From Macrostomum hystrix (taxonomy: Eukaryota; Platyhelminthes; Macrostomidae): 64,000 nucleotides of DNA. The notes under the pieces are model-generated. The model was given only the letters and a program-made list of their open reading frames with translations. It searched no databases and had not been told where the DNA came from. The stretch covers positions 24,370,501 to 24,434,500 of the forward strand of contig CATNEN010000001.1 of the NCBI GenBank assembly GCA_950097015.1. Direction: 5' to 3'. Numbering within the stretch: the stretch's first letter is position 1; each line of letters begins with the position of its first letter. Positions 1 through 12,122 of the stretch are shown piece by piece. The position numbers and the translations under genes are program-made.

Positions 1-193
1 TTGTATCGAATTGCGACAGATTTCGTAGAGGAGTGTTAAAAAGAAGCCAAATTTAGAATGAGATGACGCGCGGGTCAAAATGTCAGAACCGAAGGCACCT
101 GGCGTGTTTAGTCGGCTCAGCAAATATTTCTCATGCCGCACTTTCCTAACCCGGCCTCTGGTTGGCAACAACCTGCCTGGCAGTAACTGGCTT

Positions 194-194
<1 letters not shown>

Positions 195-253
<59 letters not shown>
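195..253. repeat. (CA)n microsatellite
   Basis: About 29 uninterrupted CA dinucleotides are followed by a short CT run. No gene is seen around it. Confidence 0.97.
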
Positions 254-256
<3 letters not shown>

Positions 257-260
257 CTCT

Positions 261-990
261 AAATAGTAAGACTCAGAGTCGGAACTCAAGGTCAGTCACA
301 GAAAAACGTTGAGCACAAACGTTGAGAAAATGAATAGTAAGAAAAAAGTTTTTTAACGGAGCAGAAGGGAGGGATTTAAAAAAGTGGAAATTTTGAAATT
401 TTACCCCAATCCTATTCTATTTTCGAGAATTTCTAATCCTTGCTCATTTCGCTTTTCAGAAAAATTAGGAATAGGAATATTTTTTTCTCTCGCTGAAATG
501 GAAGGGTAGCATTGTGTGCAGTTCTCTAGATCAAGCATTTTTTCTAAGAATGAGCTCTCGCGAGCGACTGATAAGAGAGACTGACTGGCCGAAAGCCGAC
601 ATCAGCTGATTCTGAAACTGCTGGCAGGATTGGGAGTGGGGCGGTCAGGGACTGCTCAGGATGAGGAATGCGAGAGCACAGCTGCTCGGAGATGGGGGGC
701 CGTCTACCGAAATTTGATATTCAAGTGTTGCAGCATTTTCTTAACGACAGGAAGGGAGATTAGCGTAGCGCATCGATACAAACCATCGATTGCTGGAGCG
801 GTAAATGCGCTGCAGCTTGGCAATTTTTATGATTCACAATTTAACTGGCGGAATGCCATTTACTTTTGTCATTTTAACATTTATGTACTGCCTGCTTAAT
901 CCTGTCTCCTTCCTTAATCCAGTCCTTAATCCTGTCTGCTTAATAAAGCCAGTTTTTTTATATTATCTGCACCTATCTGATCCATGTACA
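261..990. other. Unique sequence, no gene recognised
   Basis: AT-rich single-copy DNA with only short chance frames. A few loosely repeated CTTAATCCTGTC motifs occur near 890-950. If the class B GPCR gene continues on the minus strand, this is probably its intron, but no transmembrane exon is visible here. Confidence 0.5.
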
Positions 991-1610
991 ATGAGATTCC
1001 ACGAGATTCCGTGAGATTCCACGATATTCCACGAGATTCCACGAGATTCCACGAGATCTCACGAGATTGCATGAGATCTTACGAGATTCCATGAGATTGC
1101 ATGAGATTCCATGAGATTCCATGAGATTCCATGAGATTCCACGAGATCTCACGAGATCTCACGAGATTACATGAGATCTTACGAGATTCCATGAGATTCC
1201 ATGAGATTCCATTAGATTCCACGAGATCTCACGAGATTACATGAGATCTTACGAGATTCCATGAGATTCCATGAGATTCCATGAGATTCCACGAGATTTC
1301 ACGAGATCTCTCGAGATTACATGAGATCTCACGAGGTTACATGAGATTCCACGAGATTTCATGAGATCTCACGAGATTACATGAGATCTTACGACGTTAC
1401 ATGAGATCTTACGAGGTTACATGAGATCTCACGAGGTTACATGAGATTCCACGAGATTTCATGAGATCTCACGAGGTTACATGAGATTCCACGAGATTTC
1501 ATGAGATCTCACGAGGTTACATGAGATTCCACGAGATTTCATGAGATCTCACGAGGTTACATGAGATTCCACGAGATTTCATGAGATCTCACGAGGTTAC
1601 ATGAGATTCC
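991..1610. repeat. 10-bp minisatellite (ACGAGATTCC / ATGAGATCTC)
   Basis: About 62 decamers in the variants ATGAGATTCC, ACGAGATCTC, ACGAGGTTAC and ATGAGATCTT. The last 170 bp are organised as a 40-bp higher-order unit of four decamers. Many units contain the palindrome GAGATCTC. The array lies about 70 bases past the donor site of the GPCR exon. Confidence 0.95.
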
Positions 1611-1677
1611 CTGTGATTCGACAACGCCAAAAGCCGCACTGAATCCAAGGAATCAGTCTGGTCTGACGAAGTCTCAC

Positions 1678-2094
1678 CAGTCTAGCCACCGTGTTGTACA
1701 GGCCACGCGGCGAGCAGCTGCTGTAGTTGGTGTACGAGCTGTCAATGACAATGAGCTTATTCGGCCTGTAGCTGTCATCCGCCGGCTCCTTCTCCGGCGT
1801 CGCCCTCGACTCCCAGTTGCCGTCGCCTCCGCAGCGCCTGGTCGCCGAGCCGGACGCGAAGACCTCAGCCGGGCAGGGCAGGTTGAGGCGGGTGCCAGCC
1901 GGGGTCCGCGGCCAGCAGATGAACCCGTCGAAGGAGTCCGGGCAGTGCGGCAGAGATGGCGACGTGGCATTCATGGGAGCCCAAAGCTGCTTTAGCAGGG
2001 CCTGCCGGATCTGGATGCCCGACTGCAGGCAGTCTGTCTCCCGCTTCTTCAGGGCCGCCTGCGCCGACTCTACCTGGGCCTGATCCCAATTGGC
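1678..2094 (-). CDS. Class B (secretin-type) GPCR, exon for the extracellular hormone-binding domain
   Basis: One internal exon of 417 bases (139 codons, phase 0 at both ends), bounded on the minus strand by CCGCTAG at the acceptor and CTG/GTGAGA at the donor. The peptide has all six cysteines of the HRM domain that binds peptide hormones: ETDC, PHCPDSFDG, FICWPRTPAG, LPCP, RRCGGDGNW and YSSC. CWP followed by an xPAG turn and RxCxxDGxW are diagnostic of secretin, CRF, PTH and calcitonin-type receptors, which couple to G proteins at the plasma membrane. There are sequons at NATS and NYSS. The seven-transmembrane exons should lie beyond position 1 and the signal-peptide exon above 2.1 kb; neither was found. 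The ligand subtype cannot be told. The splice sites are inferred from sequence only. Confidence 0.82.
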
Positions 2095-2114
2095 CTAGCG
2101 GGTGCGGGGTGGGG

Positions 2115-3604
2115 GAGAAGTAGGTTGGGAGAGAAGTAGGTTGGGAGAGAAGTAGGTTGTGAGAGAAGTAGGTTGGGTGAGAAGTAGGTTGGGTGAGAAG
2201 TAGGTTGGGTGAGAAGTAGGTTGGGTGAGAAGTAGGTTGGGAGAGAAGCAGGTTGGGAGAGAAGTAGGTTGGGTGATTAGTAGGTTGGGTGAGAAGTAGG
2301 TTGGGTGAGAAGTAGGTTGGGTGAGAAGTAGGTTGGGTGAGAAGTAGGTTGGGTGATTAGTAGGTTGGGTGAGAAGTAGGTTGGGTGAGAAGTAGGTTGG
2401 GTGAGAAGTAGGTTGGGTGAGAAGTAGTTTGAGAGAGAAGTAGGTTGGGTGAGAAGTAGGTTGAGAGAGAAGTAGGTTGGGTGAGAAGTAGGTTGGGAGA
2501 GAAGTAGGTTGTGAGAGAAGTAGGTTGGGTGAGAAGTAGGTTGGGTGAGAAGTAGGTTGGGTGAGAAGTAGGTTGGGAGAGAAGCAGGTTGGGAGAGAAG
2601 TAGGTTGGGTGATTAGTAGGTTGGGTGAGAAGTAGGTTGGGTGAGAAGTAGGTTGAGAGAGAAGTAGGTTGGGTGAGAAGTAGGTTGAGAGAGAAGTAGG
2701 TTGGGTGAGAAGTAGGTTGAGAGAGAAGTAGGTTGGGTGAGAAGTAGGTTGGGTGAGAAGTAGGTTGGGTGAGAAGTAGGTTGGGTGAGAAGTAGGTTGG
2801 GTGAGAAGTAGGTTGGGAGAGAAGTAGGTTGGGAGAGAAGTAGGTTAGGTGATTAGTAGGTTGGGTGAGAAGTAGGTTGGGTGAGAAGTAGGTTGAGAGA
2901 GAAGTAGGTTGGGTGAGAAGTAGGTTGGGTGAGAAGTAGGTTGAGAGAGAAGTAGGTTGGGTGAGAAGTAGGTTGGGTGAGAAGTAGGTTGAGAGAGAAG
3001 TAGGTTGGGTGAGAAGTAGGTTGAGAGAGAAGTAGGTTGGGTGAGAAGTAGGTTGAGAGAGAAGTAGGTTGGGTGAGAAGTAGGTTGAGAGAGAAGTAGG
3101 TTGGGTGATTAGTAGGTTGGGTGAGAAGTAGGTTGGGTGAGAAGTAGGTTGAGAGAGAAGTAGGTTGGGTGAGAAGTAGGTTGGGTGAGAAGTAGGTTGG
3201 GTGAGAAGTAGGTTGGGTGAGAAGTAGGTTGGGTGAGAAGTAGGTTGGGAGAGAAGCAGGTTGGGAGAGAAGTAGGTTGGGTGATTAGTAGATTGGGTGA
3301 GAAGTAGGTTGGGTGAGAAGTAGGTTGAGAGAGAAGTAGGTTGGGTGAGAAGTAGGTTGGGTGATAAGTAGGTTGGGTGATAAGTAGGTTGGGTGAGAAG
3401 TAGGTTGAGAGAGAAGTACGTTGGGTGAGAAGTAGGTTGGGTGATAAGTGGGTTGGGTGAGAAGTAGGTTGGGTGAGAAGTAGGTTGGGTGATAAGTGGG
3501 TTGGGTGAGAAGTAGGTTGGGTGAGAAGTAGGTTGAGAGAGAAGTACGTTGGGTGAGAAGTAGTTTGGTTGAGAAGTGGGTTGGGTGAGAAGTAGGTTGG
3601 TGAG
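2115..3604. repeat. 16-bp minisatellite (GAGAAGTAGGTTGGGT)
   Basis: About 93 copies with GGGT/GAGA/GATT variants; degenerate copies continue to about 3850. The array begins 20 bases upstream of the GPCR exon acceptor on the minus strand. There the transcript would read as pyrimidine-rich CAACCTACTTCTCACC units, so the array may act as an over-long polypyrimidine tract. The long minus-strand frame through it is a repeat artefact. Confidence 0.95.
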
Positions 3605-4431
3605 AGGATAGAGACCTTGGAAGGGAGAAGTAGAAAAAATAAAGAAGTAGATAGAGGAGAGGAGTGGTCAGTAGATAGCGAGAGAAGTAGATAGAGAGAA
3701 AAGTAGATAATTAGACACCTGATGGGTAGAGAAGTAGGTAATGAGACAAGTAGGTAGGTCAACAAGTAGGTAGGGAAAGAAGTAGATATAGAGAAAGTAT
3801 ATTCAGAAAAAAGTACATCGTGAGGAGTATACCGAGAGAAGCAGATGAAGAGAAGTAGACAGGTTGAAAGGATACGATTGGTCTGAGCAAAATGTACTGC
3901 AGTGTCTGGTGCAGTCTGGAGTAGCTGAGCTGCAGTTTGAGCAGTCAGCGAGGTGGAGTGCTGAATTAGATAACACACAATTGCATTATGATCCGAGCTA
4001 ATCAGATCAGAACGGAGAGTTCAGCAGATGAAGCAGACACCTCAATGCTTGGAGCAATTTGTCTCAGTTTGACTTTAGTCCAACTCCCTGACTGTGCAAG
4101 ATAAATTTGTCTCCTAAAACTGCGGGCAGGCAGAGGTTCCGGAAGAACACACCTTCATCATTTGACGACTCATTAAAATGCTCAATATGAAGAGAGTGAG
4201 TTCGCCGGAACTCGTTAGCAACTGAAACACAATGAGCTTCCTTGCATCTGGGAGGCGTCTCCCGTGCCCATCACATGAGAGCCGGCCCCACCCTGTTTTC
4301 GCGTGTGAAATAGAAATTTCTAGAAATTTGTTTTTGAGGAGTTGCTACACTGGCTGAGTTCCACTGCTCAACTGGATACGGCTGTGCTCAGCTGGAGAGA
4401 AAAATCTGCCGGAGCTAGATTTGACTGTATC
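3605..4431. other. Degenerate repeat tail, then unique DNA
   Basis: Bases 3605-3850 are decayed GAGAAGTAGATA copies of the preceding array. Bases 3850-4431 are single-copy. No exon with a convincing frame and splice sites was found. Confidence 0.5.
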
Positions 4432-5190
4432 AGACTAGACTAGATTAGACTAGATTAGATTAGATTAGACTAGACTAGACTAGATTAGATTAGACTAGAT
4501 TAGACTAGACTAGACTAGATTAGACTAGATTAGACTAGATTAGATTAGATTAGACTAGACTAGACTAGATTAGATTAGACTAGATTAGACTAGATTTGAC
4601 TAGATTAGATTAGACTAGACTAGATTAGATTAGATTAGACTAGATTAGACTAGATTAGACTAGACTAGATTAGATTAGACTAGACTAGATTAGACTAGAT
4701 TAGATTAGACTAGATTAGATTAGATTAGATTAGAATAGACTAGATTAGATTAGACTAGACTAGACTAGATTTGACTAGATTAGATTAGACTAGACTAGAT
4801 TAGATTAGATTAGACTAGATTAGACTAGATTAGACTAGATTAGACTAGACTAGACTAGATTAGACTAGATTAGACTAGACTAGACTAGATTAGATTAGAC
4901 TAGACTAGATTAGACTAGATTAGATTAGATGAGACTAGACTAGACTAGATTAGACTAGATTAGATTAGACTAGACTAGATTAGATTAGACTAGATTAGAC
5001 TAGATTAGATTAGATTAGATTAAACTAGATTAGATTAGATTAGACTAGATTAGATTAGACTAGATTAGATTAGATTAGATTAGACTGTATCAGGCTAGAC
5101 TATATTATATTAGACTAGATTAGACTAGGTTAGATTAGATTAGATTAGACTGTATCAGGCTAGCCTATATTAGATTAAGACTAGATTAAA
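4432..5190. repeat. 5-bp array of TAGAC/TAGAT pentamers
   Basis: About 150 pentamers alternate irregularly between TAGAC and TAGAT, with rare TTGAC or TAGGC variants. The complement of TAGAC is GTCTA, which is part of the core shared by other arrays in this window. Confidence 0.95.
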
Positions 5191-6000
5191 AAACATTTAA
5201 AAGCCAGCTGCAAATCTAATTAACTATTGCATCATCCCTGACGTATCGCACCAGCGGTACTAGCAATCTTAACTGCCGTCGCGTGATCGATTCCCAGGTG
5301 TGCGGTATTCGAGGACACCCGAGGAAAGCCGTGGTTTATAGGAAAACTTTTCCTTCTAAAAGCAGCAGCAGCAGAGACAGGTGAAAAAAACGACAGTTAG
5401 TATTTTGCGTGCACAAAAACACAACCGGTGAATCCACGGTTGATTTATTGACTCCCCCCAGGTAGATATTTGAAACTCCCAGCCTGAGCTGAGAGACCCC
5501 GAGGGAAACAAGTGGAGCTCCCTAATTAGTAATCCGAACTCCGAGAGGCTCGATTCGAGCATAAAAAGGCGCAGGTAGGACGGCGGTTCGAGTTTGCCAG
5601 CTTATTTCTGGAATCCGGGAATTATTTTTGGGTGATTTGCCATCGCGGTTCACAGGTGGCTGTGCTGCTGAGCTGGGCGATTTCGGGATAATGAGTAAGT
5701 AAGAAGTAATAGGTTAGGACTCAGAATTCGGCTGGAGCTAATGAGTAGATACTCCGCTGAGTAAAGTGCAACACAAAAGGAATAGTGCGTTATTAATAAT
5801 TAGTTAGCTTTTGAGAACACCTGCGCAATGTAGGAACCTGATAGAATTGTACGAACTGATTTGGGATCTGATTGACGGTGTGAAACAGGGCAAAACTGTG
5901 AGTGACATCTTAACGGAATATGCTATGAGACGTTAGACTGACAATGAGATTAAGACTGGAGAGTGACACTAAGAGTGACAATGAGAGTGACACTGAGAAT
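5191..6000. other. Unique DNA, nothing recognised
   Basis: Moderate-GC single-copy sequence with short frames only. The 68-residue minus frame at 5356-5562 has no domain or splice support. Confidence 0.45.
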
Positions 6001-6729
6001 TGGCATTGGGAGAATGACAGTGGGACAGTGGGAGAATGGCAGTGGGAGAATGGCAGTGGAAAAATGGCAGTGGGAGAATGGCAGTGGCAGAATGGCAGTG
6101 GGAGAATGGCAGTGGGAGAATGGCAGTGGGTGAATAGCATTGGCAGAAGGGCAGTGGGAGAATGGCAGTGGGACAGTGGGAGAATGGCAGTGGGAGAATG
6201 ACAGTGGGACAGTGGGAGAATGGCAGTGGGAGAATGGCAGTGGGACAGTGGGAGAATGGCAGTGGGAGAATGGCCGTGGGACAGTGGGAGAATGGGAGTG
6301 GGAGAATGGGAGTGTGAGAATGGCAGTGGCAGAATGGCAGTGGGAGAATGGCAGTGGGAGAATGGCAGTGGGTGAATAGCATTGGCAGAAGGGCAGTGGG
6401 AGAATGGTAGTGGGACAGTGGGAGAATGGCAGTGGGAGAATGGCAGTGGGAGAATGGCAGTGGCAGAAGGGCAGTGGGACAGTGGGAGAATGGCAGTGGG
6501 AGAATGGCAGTGGGACAGTGGGAGAATGGGAGTGGGAGAATGGGAGTGTGAGAATGGCAGTGGCAGAATGGCAGTGGGAGAATGGCAGTGGGTGAATAGC
6601 ATTGGCAGAAGGGCAGTGGGAGAATGGCAGTGGGAGAATGGCAGTGGGACAGTGGGAGAATGGGAGTGGGAGAATGGGAGTGTGAGAATGGCAGTGGCAG
6701 AATGGCAGTGGGAGAATGGCAGTGGGAGT
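6001..6729. repeat. 14-bp minisatellite (GGGAGAATGGCAGT)
   Basis: About 50 units with interspersed GGGACAGT and GGTGAATAGCATT variants. A longer block recurs at about 240-bp spacing (GGTGAATAGCATTGGCAGAA near 6128, 6371 and 6591), so there is a higher-order unit. Frames are open on both strands because the repeat lacks stop codons. Confidence 0.93.
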
Positions 6730-7065
6730 GCCCAAGACTGAAAATAAGAACTTGCCTGTCATATGGCCCATCTCGCAGCCTTTCGAAATAAGCTAAAAAA
6801 TTTCTGCGAACTCATTCAATTTGACCGCCCATGCCGTGTCAAATATAATTGACGAAAAACCCCGAGGCGCCAAAGAAACTAAAAACAGAATCTGGGCCCA
6901 GTCAGTGGGTAGGGCTGCACGGGTCTTTGCCGTCTTGTTTTTCTGAAGATTTCATATCACGTGACCTGAGATTTAAGTCCTAGACCTTTCAGCTAGACCT
7001 AGGCACAGGCATGGTGAACTCAAGTAGCCTAGGTGTACTCAAGTCTACGGACTCAGATTAATAGG

Positions 7066-7110
7066 GCCTCGCCGTGGAATCGAACTCAGGACCTTGTGTA
7101 AAATGTAAAA
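7066..7110 (-). mobile_element. tRNA-derived SINE head fragment
   Basis: The minus strand reads AAGGTCCTGAGTTCGATTCC followed by ACGGCGAGGCC. This is the B-box end of the same tRNA-like SINE seen at 17.6, 17.9 and 23.1 kb. The A-box half and the body are missing. Confidence 0.6.
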
Positions 7111-7368
7111 GCAAGGCAGCAAATATCTTACCGATGCCAAATGTCCAAAGTAGATTATTGTTAGGAAAATTGTTAGACAAAATTTATCTGTAAACTTCAT
7201 TGTTATGCTGACAGGTAGAAAAAAACAGCACTGGGTTGGATTGCAGCTTGAGCATATTGTGTGGTAGAGTGAGTCTAATATTTATGCTTTGGTTAAAATT
7301 CCGAGGAATTGGGAAAACAACTCTGCCCACGCTGGCCCTTCCGTGTGGTCAGATGGAGAGCCTTTTGA

Positions 7369-7414
7369 CCAATGAAAGCCGGGCTGGTCTGTGATTGGCT
7401 GTCCTCCTGAGTCA
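7369..7414. promoter_or_regulatory. Possible promoter-like cluster: CCAAT, inverted CCAAT, TGAGTCA
   Basis: CCAAT at 7369, ATTGG (inverted CCAAT) at 7394 and the AP-1 consensus TGAGTCA at 7408 lie within 46 bp. It could be an upstream element of the minus-strand GPCR gene. The motifs are short and may be chance; no transcript start is visible. Confidence 0.2.
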
Positions 7415-7639
7415 CGCCTGGGTTGGTGGTTGGTGTGGACTCAGGAGATGGTTTGGGGAGGATTGGAATTCTCTAGTTTGACTGTCCGAGCGGCTTAGAT
7501 CAAAGGCTTTGCCAACGGAATGGGGGGAAGGTAGTTTTCACAGATTGTGGGGGGCTGTGTGAGATTATGGGAGTTTCAACACCGTGAAATTATGACAGGG
7601 GGCTGGTTTCGATTGGCGAGGGAGGGAAAAAGCAGAATA

Positions 7640-8500
7640 GAGAGAAGGGGAAGAGGAGATTATTGGAAGAGGAGAGAAGGAGAATAGGAGATAATGGAAA
7701 GTGGAAAGAAGGGGAAGAGAAGAGACGGGGAAGAGGAGAGAAGGGGAAGAGGAGAGAAGGGGAAGAGGAGAGAAGGGGAAGAGGAGAGAAGGGGAAGAGG
7801 AGAGAAGGGGAAGAGGAGAGAAGGGGAATAGGAGATAAAGGAAAGACGAGAGATTGGGAAGTGGAGAGAAGGGGAAGAGGAGAGATTGGGAAGAGGAGAG
7901 ATTGGGAAGAGGAGAGATTGGGAAGAGGAGATAAGGGGACGAGGAGAGAAGGGAAGAGGAGAGATTGGGAAGAGGAGAGATTGGGAAGAGGAGATAAGGG
8001 GACGAGGAGAGAAGGGAAGAGGAGAGATTGGGAAGAGGAGAGATTGGGAAGAGGAGAGAAGGGGAAGAGGAGAGATTGGGAAGAGGAGAGATTGGGAAGA
8101 GGAGAGATTGGGAAGAGGAGAGATTGGGAAGAGGAGATAAGGGGACGAGGAGAGAAGGGAAGAGGAGAGATTGGGAAGAGGAGAGATTGGGAAGAGGAGA
8201 GAAGGAGAAGAGGAGAGATTGGGAAGAGGAGAGAAGGGGAAGAGGAGAGATTGGGAAGAGGAGAGATTGGGAAGAGGAGAGATTGGGAAGAGGAGATAAG
8301 GGGACGAGGAGAGAAGGGGAAGAGGAGAGAAGGGGAAGAGGAGAGAAGGGAAGAGGAGAGAAGGGAAGAGGAGAGAAGGGGAAGAGGAGAGAAGGGAAGA
8401 GGAGAGAAGGGGAAGAGGAGAGAAGGGGAAGAGGAGAGAAGGGGAAGAGGAGAGAAAGGGAAGAGGAGAGAAGGAGAAGAGGAGTGGAAGGGGAGTGGAG
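7640..8500. repeat. 16-bp homopurine-rich minisatellite (GGGGAAGAGGAGAGAA)
   Basis: About 52 units alternating GGGGAAGAGGAGAGAA with ATTGGGAAGAGGAGAG. The + strand is almost wholly purine. Long open frames on both strands reflect composition only. Confidence 0.95.
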
Positions 8501-9098
8501 TGTAAGTCGCAGTGTGAAAGATTGTATGCAAAAGTTATGAAGTTAGAAAATTTTGAGCCGGTCACTACTACGAGACAGGAATTACTCGTATAAAGCTCCA
8601 TTAGCTATGTTAGAAGAGGGAGAACTGACGGGAGAAGCATGGATGATGAGTGCAATGACACACAGAATAAATTGTGCCCATCAGTAAACAGAGAATAGTG
8701 GAATGGCGGAACTGATAGGGCAAAATCAATAGAGACACGAATGTTGGCCAGGTAGGTTGGGCTTCTCAATGCGGTGGATTACCTGTCGTATCCATGCGTC
8801 TAAGTAGATATAGCGGGCATTGAGGCTGACTCAACTCTCATACTGTCTTAATACAACTAGAGTCAATTGAGAGACAATGTGATGCAGAACAAATGCGACA
8901 TTAGTGCCCGTGCTTGACAATAAGCCCTGTACTTCAAAGCTGTTTGGCATGTCTGCCCTACAATAATGTTTTGCTTTTCAGTCTAGTACTTGTGAACAGC
9001 TTCAGAGGGAAGTCTTACAGTTGACAGTGGGTGGGTAACTGGGACACTGAAGGAGAAAATATTATTGTCTCACAGTGGGATATTACAGCGATCCTCAT
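8501..9098. other. Unique DNA, nothing recognised
   Basis: Single-copy sequence between two arrays. I see no coding exon or RNA gene. Confidence 0.45.
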
Positions 9099-10652
9099 GT
9101 CTAACAGCTGTCCATTTTGTATCTAACAGCTGTCCATTTTGTGTCTAACAGCTGTTCATTGTATCTAACAGCTGTCCATTGTATCTAACAGCTGTCCATT
9201 TTGTGTCTAACAGCTGTCCATTTTGTGTCTAACAGCTGTCCATTTTGTGTCTAACAGCTGTCCATTTTGTGTCTAACAGGTGTTCATTGTGTCTAACAGC
9301 TGTCCATTTTATGTCTAACAGCTGTCCATTTTGTGTCTAACAGCTGTCCATTTTTTGTCTAACAGCTGTCCATTTTGTGTCTAACAGCTGTCCATTTTGT
9401 GTCTAACAGCTGTCCATTTTGTGCCTAACAGCTGTCCATTTTGTGTCTAATTGTGTCTAACAGCTGTTCATTGTGTCTAACAGCTGTTCATGTATCTAAC
9501 AGCTGTTCATGTGTCTAACAGCTGTTCATTGTATCTAACAGCTGTTCATGTGTCTAACAGCTGTCCATTGTATCTAACAGCTGTCCATTTTGTGTCTAAC
9601 AGCTGTCCATTTTGTGTCTAACAGCTGTCCATTTTGTGTCTAACAGCTGTCCATTTTGTGTCTAACAGCTGTCCATTTTGTGTCTAACAGGTGTTCATTG
9701 TGTCTAACAGCTGTCCATTTTATGTCTAACAGCTGTCCATTTTGTGTCTAACAGCTGTCCATTTTTTGTCTAACAGCTGTCCATTTTGTGTCTAACAGCT
9801 GTCCATTTTGTGTCTAACAGCTGTCCATTTTGTGCCTAACAGCTGTCCATTTTGTGTCTAATTGTGTCTAACAGCTGTTCATTGTGTCTAACAGCTGTTC
9901 ATGTATCTAACAGCTGTTCATGTGTCTAACAGCTGTTCATTGTATCTAACAGCTGTTCATGTATCTAACAGCTGTTCATGTGTCTAACAGCTGTTCATTG
10001 TATCTAACAGCTGTTCATGTGTCTAACAGCTGTTCATTTTGTGTCTAATTGTGTCTAACAGCTGTTCATTGTGTCTAACAGCTGTTCATGTATCTAACAG
10101 CTGTTCATGTGTCTAACAGCTGTTCATTGTATCTAACAGCTGTTCATGTGTCTAACAGCTGTTCATTTTGTGTCTAATTGTGTCTAACAGCTGTTCATTG
10201 TGTCTAACAGCTGTTCATGTATCTAACAGCTGTTCATGTGTCTAACAGCTGTTCATGTATCTAACAGCTGTTCAAGTATCTAACAGCTTTTCATGTGTCT
10301 AACAGCTGTTCATTGTATCTAACAGGTGTTCATTGTGTCAAACAGCTGTTCATGTGTCTAACAGCTGTTCATTGTATCTAACAGCTGTTCATTGTGTCTA
10401 ACAGGTGTTCATTGTGTCTAACAGCTGTCCATTTTGTGTCTTACAGCTGTCAATTTTGTACTGAACAGCTGTTAATGTGTCTAACAGCTGTTCATTGTAT
10501 CTAACAGCTGTTAATTGTGTCTAACAGCTGTTCATTGTATCTAACAGCTGTTAATTGTGTCTAACAGCTGTTCATTGTATCTAACATCTGTCCAATCTGT
10601 ATCTAACAGCTGTCAATTTCGTGTCTAACAGCTGTCCGTCTTATGTCTAAAA
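9099..10652. repeat. 18-22-bp minisatellite built on TCTAACAGCTGT
   Basis: About 75 units of GTCTAACAGCTG followed by TCCATTTTGT or a shorter TTCATGT spacer. The short- and long-spacer versions are grouped into blocks that recur (9420-9545 resembles 9820-9960), showing block duplication. Each unit has the palindrome CAGCTG and the core GTCTAAC that recurs in five other arrays. Confidence 0.95.
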
Positions 10653-11340
10653 GTAAAAAAAATTGGCTGTTTCACGATAAGGGACTTGGGATGATTGATC
10701 GATTGATTGATTGACACTTGAACAAATTCCCGGTTAAGGCTAATTATCAGGTTTATTGATTACAAGCCAAGAAATGTTTTCTTAGAAAACTTGACTGGCC
10801 CAAACAGAGCATTCTATACTGAGCTGATCCAGTTGTTCCAGTAAATTTGTTCAGTCACTGTGGACTAGTGTTACACAATGTCCACACCATGTGATAACAA
10901 TGATTGACGGACAGAGCAAATCTGTATCGGCTAACAATTACCCAGTTGAGCAGGACTCAAGCAGTCCCTGAATTGCTCAAAACTGAGCAGACTCCTGTGT
11001 TCTCCTTAATAAGCAGCAACCGGATAGAAGAAATTATTGAGCTCAGAAGGGTGGATCCTAAATCAGTTGCTATGTCAAGTCCGCATGGGCCAATATTTGC
11101 AGATAAGATTCTGCGTGAGTAGGTCAGTCACCGGTGCTTGCAGTGACTGAGGAACTGCAAAACTCATCGTCTGCAATGAAGCGGACTCTAGGATTTGTTA
11201 TTATAACAAACTGATAATACCTTTAAGACCTAAATACTGAAGTACAATGCCAAACTTTTAGATATTATCTCGGCCAAGTGTGCCTTTGTCAAACAAAGGT
11301 ACTATGACCGACAGTATGACAGTGTTACTAATGTCTTTCC
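10653..11340. other. Unique DNA with one unassigned frame
   Basis: Single-copy sequence. A plus-strand frame of 72 codons (10904-11122) starts with TTG, not ATG, and matches nothing I know; I do not call it a gene. A short GATTGATTGATTG run lies near 10690. Confidence 0.4.
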
Positions 11341-12122
11341 TTGTCTAACATCCAGACACATTGTCTAACATCCAGATACCTTGTCTAACATCCAGATACC
11401 TTGTCTAACATCCAGACACATTGTCTAACATCCAGACACCTTGTCTAACATCCAGATACCTTGTCTAACATCCAGATACCTTGTCTAACATCCAGATACC
11501 TTTTCTAACATCCAGACACCTTGTCTAACATCCAGATACCTTGTCTAACATCCAGATACCTTGTCTAACATCCAGACACATTGTCTAACATCCAGATACC
11601 TTGTCTAACATCCAGATACCTTGTCTAACATCCAGATACCTTGTCTAACATCCAGATACCTTGTCTAACACCCAGATACCTTGTCTAACATCCAGACACC
11701 TTGTCTAACATCCAGACACCTTGTCTAACACCCAGACACCTTGTCTAACACCCAGATACCTTGTCTAACATCCAGATACCTTGTCTAACATCCAGATACC
11801 TTGTCTAACATCCAGATACCTTTTCTAACATCCAGACACCTTGTCTAACATCCAGATACCTTGTCTAACATCCAGATACCTTGTCTAACATCCAGACACA
11901 TTGTCTAACATCCAGATACCTTGTCTAACACCCAGACATCTTGTCTAACGTCCAGACACCTCTGTCTAACATCCAGACACCTTGTCTAACACCCAGACAT
12001 CTTGTCTAACGTCCAGACACCTTGTCTAACATCCAGAAACCTTGTCTAACACCCAGACACCTTGTCTAACATCCAGACACTTTTGTCTAACATCCAGACA
12101 CTTTTGTCTAACACCCAGACAC
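11341..12122. repeat. 20-bp minisatellite (TTGTCTAACATCCAGATACC)
   Basis: About 39 units. The spacer varies (GATACC, GACACC, GACACA; CATCC or CACCC). It contains the shared core GTCTAAC. Confidence 0.96.

Larger units (their letters stand above)
6730..7639. other. Unique DNA with a SINE fragment and a possible promoter-like cluster
   Basis: Single-copy DNA holding a tRNA-like SINE piece (7066-7110) and a CCAAT/AP-1-like cluster (7369-7414). No coding exon was recognised. Confidence 0.4.

Noticed and set aside
3109-3978. 289-codon minus-strand frame with SPNLLLTQPTSHPTYF repeats
   Set aside because: 16-bp array next to the GPCR exon; simple-repeat translation, and it lies on the intron side of the acceptor.
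5944-6771. Frames with HSPTAILPLPFSHC or MAVGEWQWENGS
   Set aside because: 14-bp minisatellite translated in rotating frames; no coding evidence.
7590-8601. Overlapping 313- and 280-codon frames on both strands
   Set aside because: Homopurine 16-bp array; frames exist in every register, so composition explains them.
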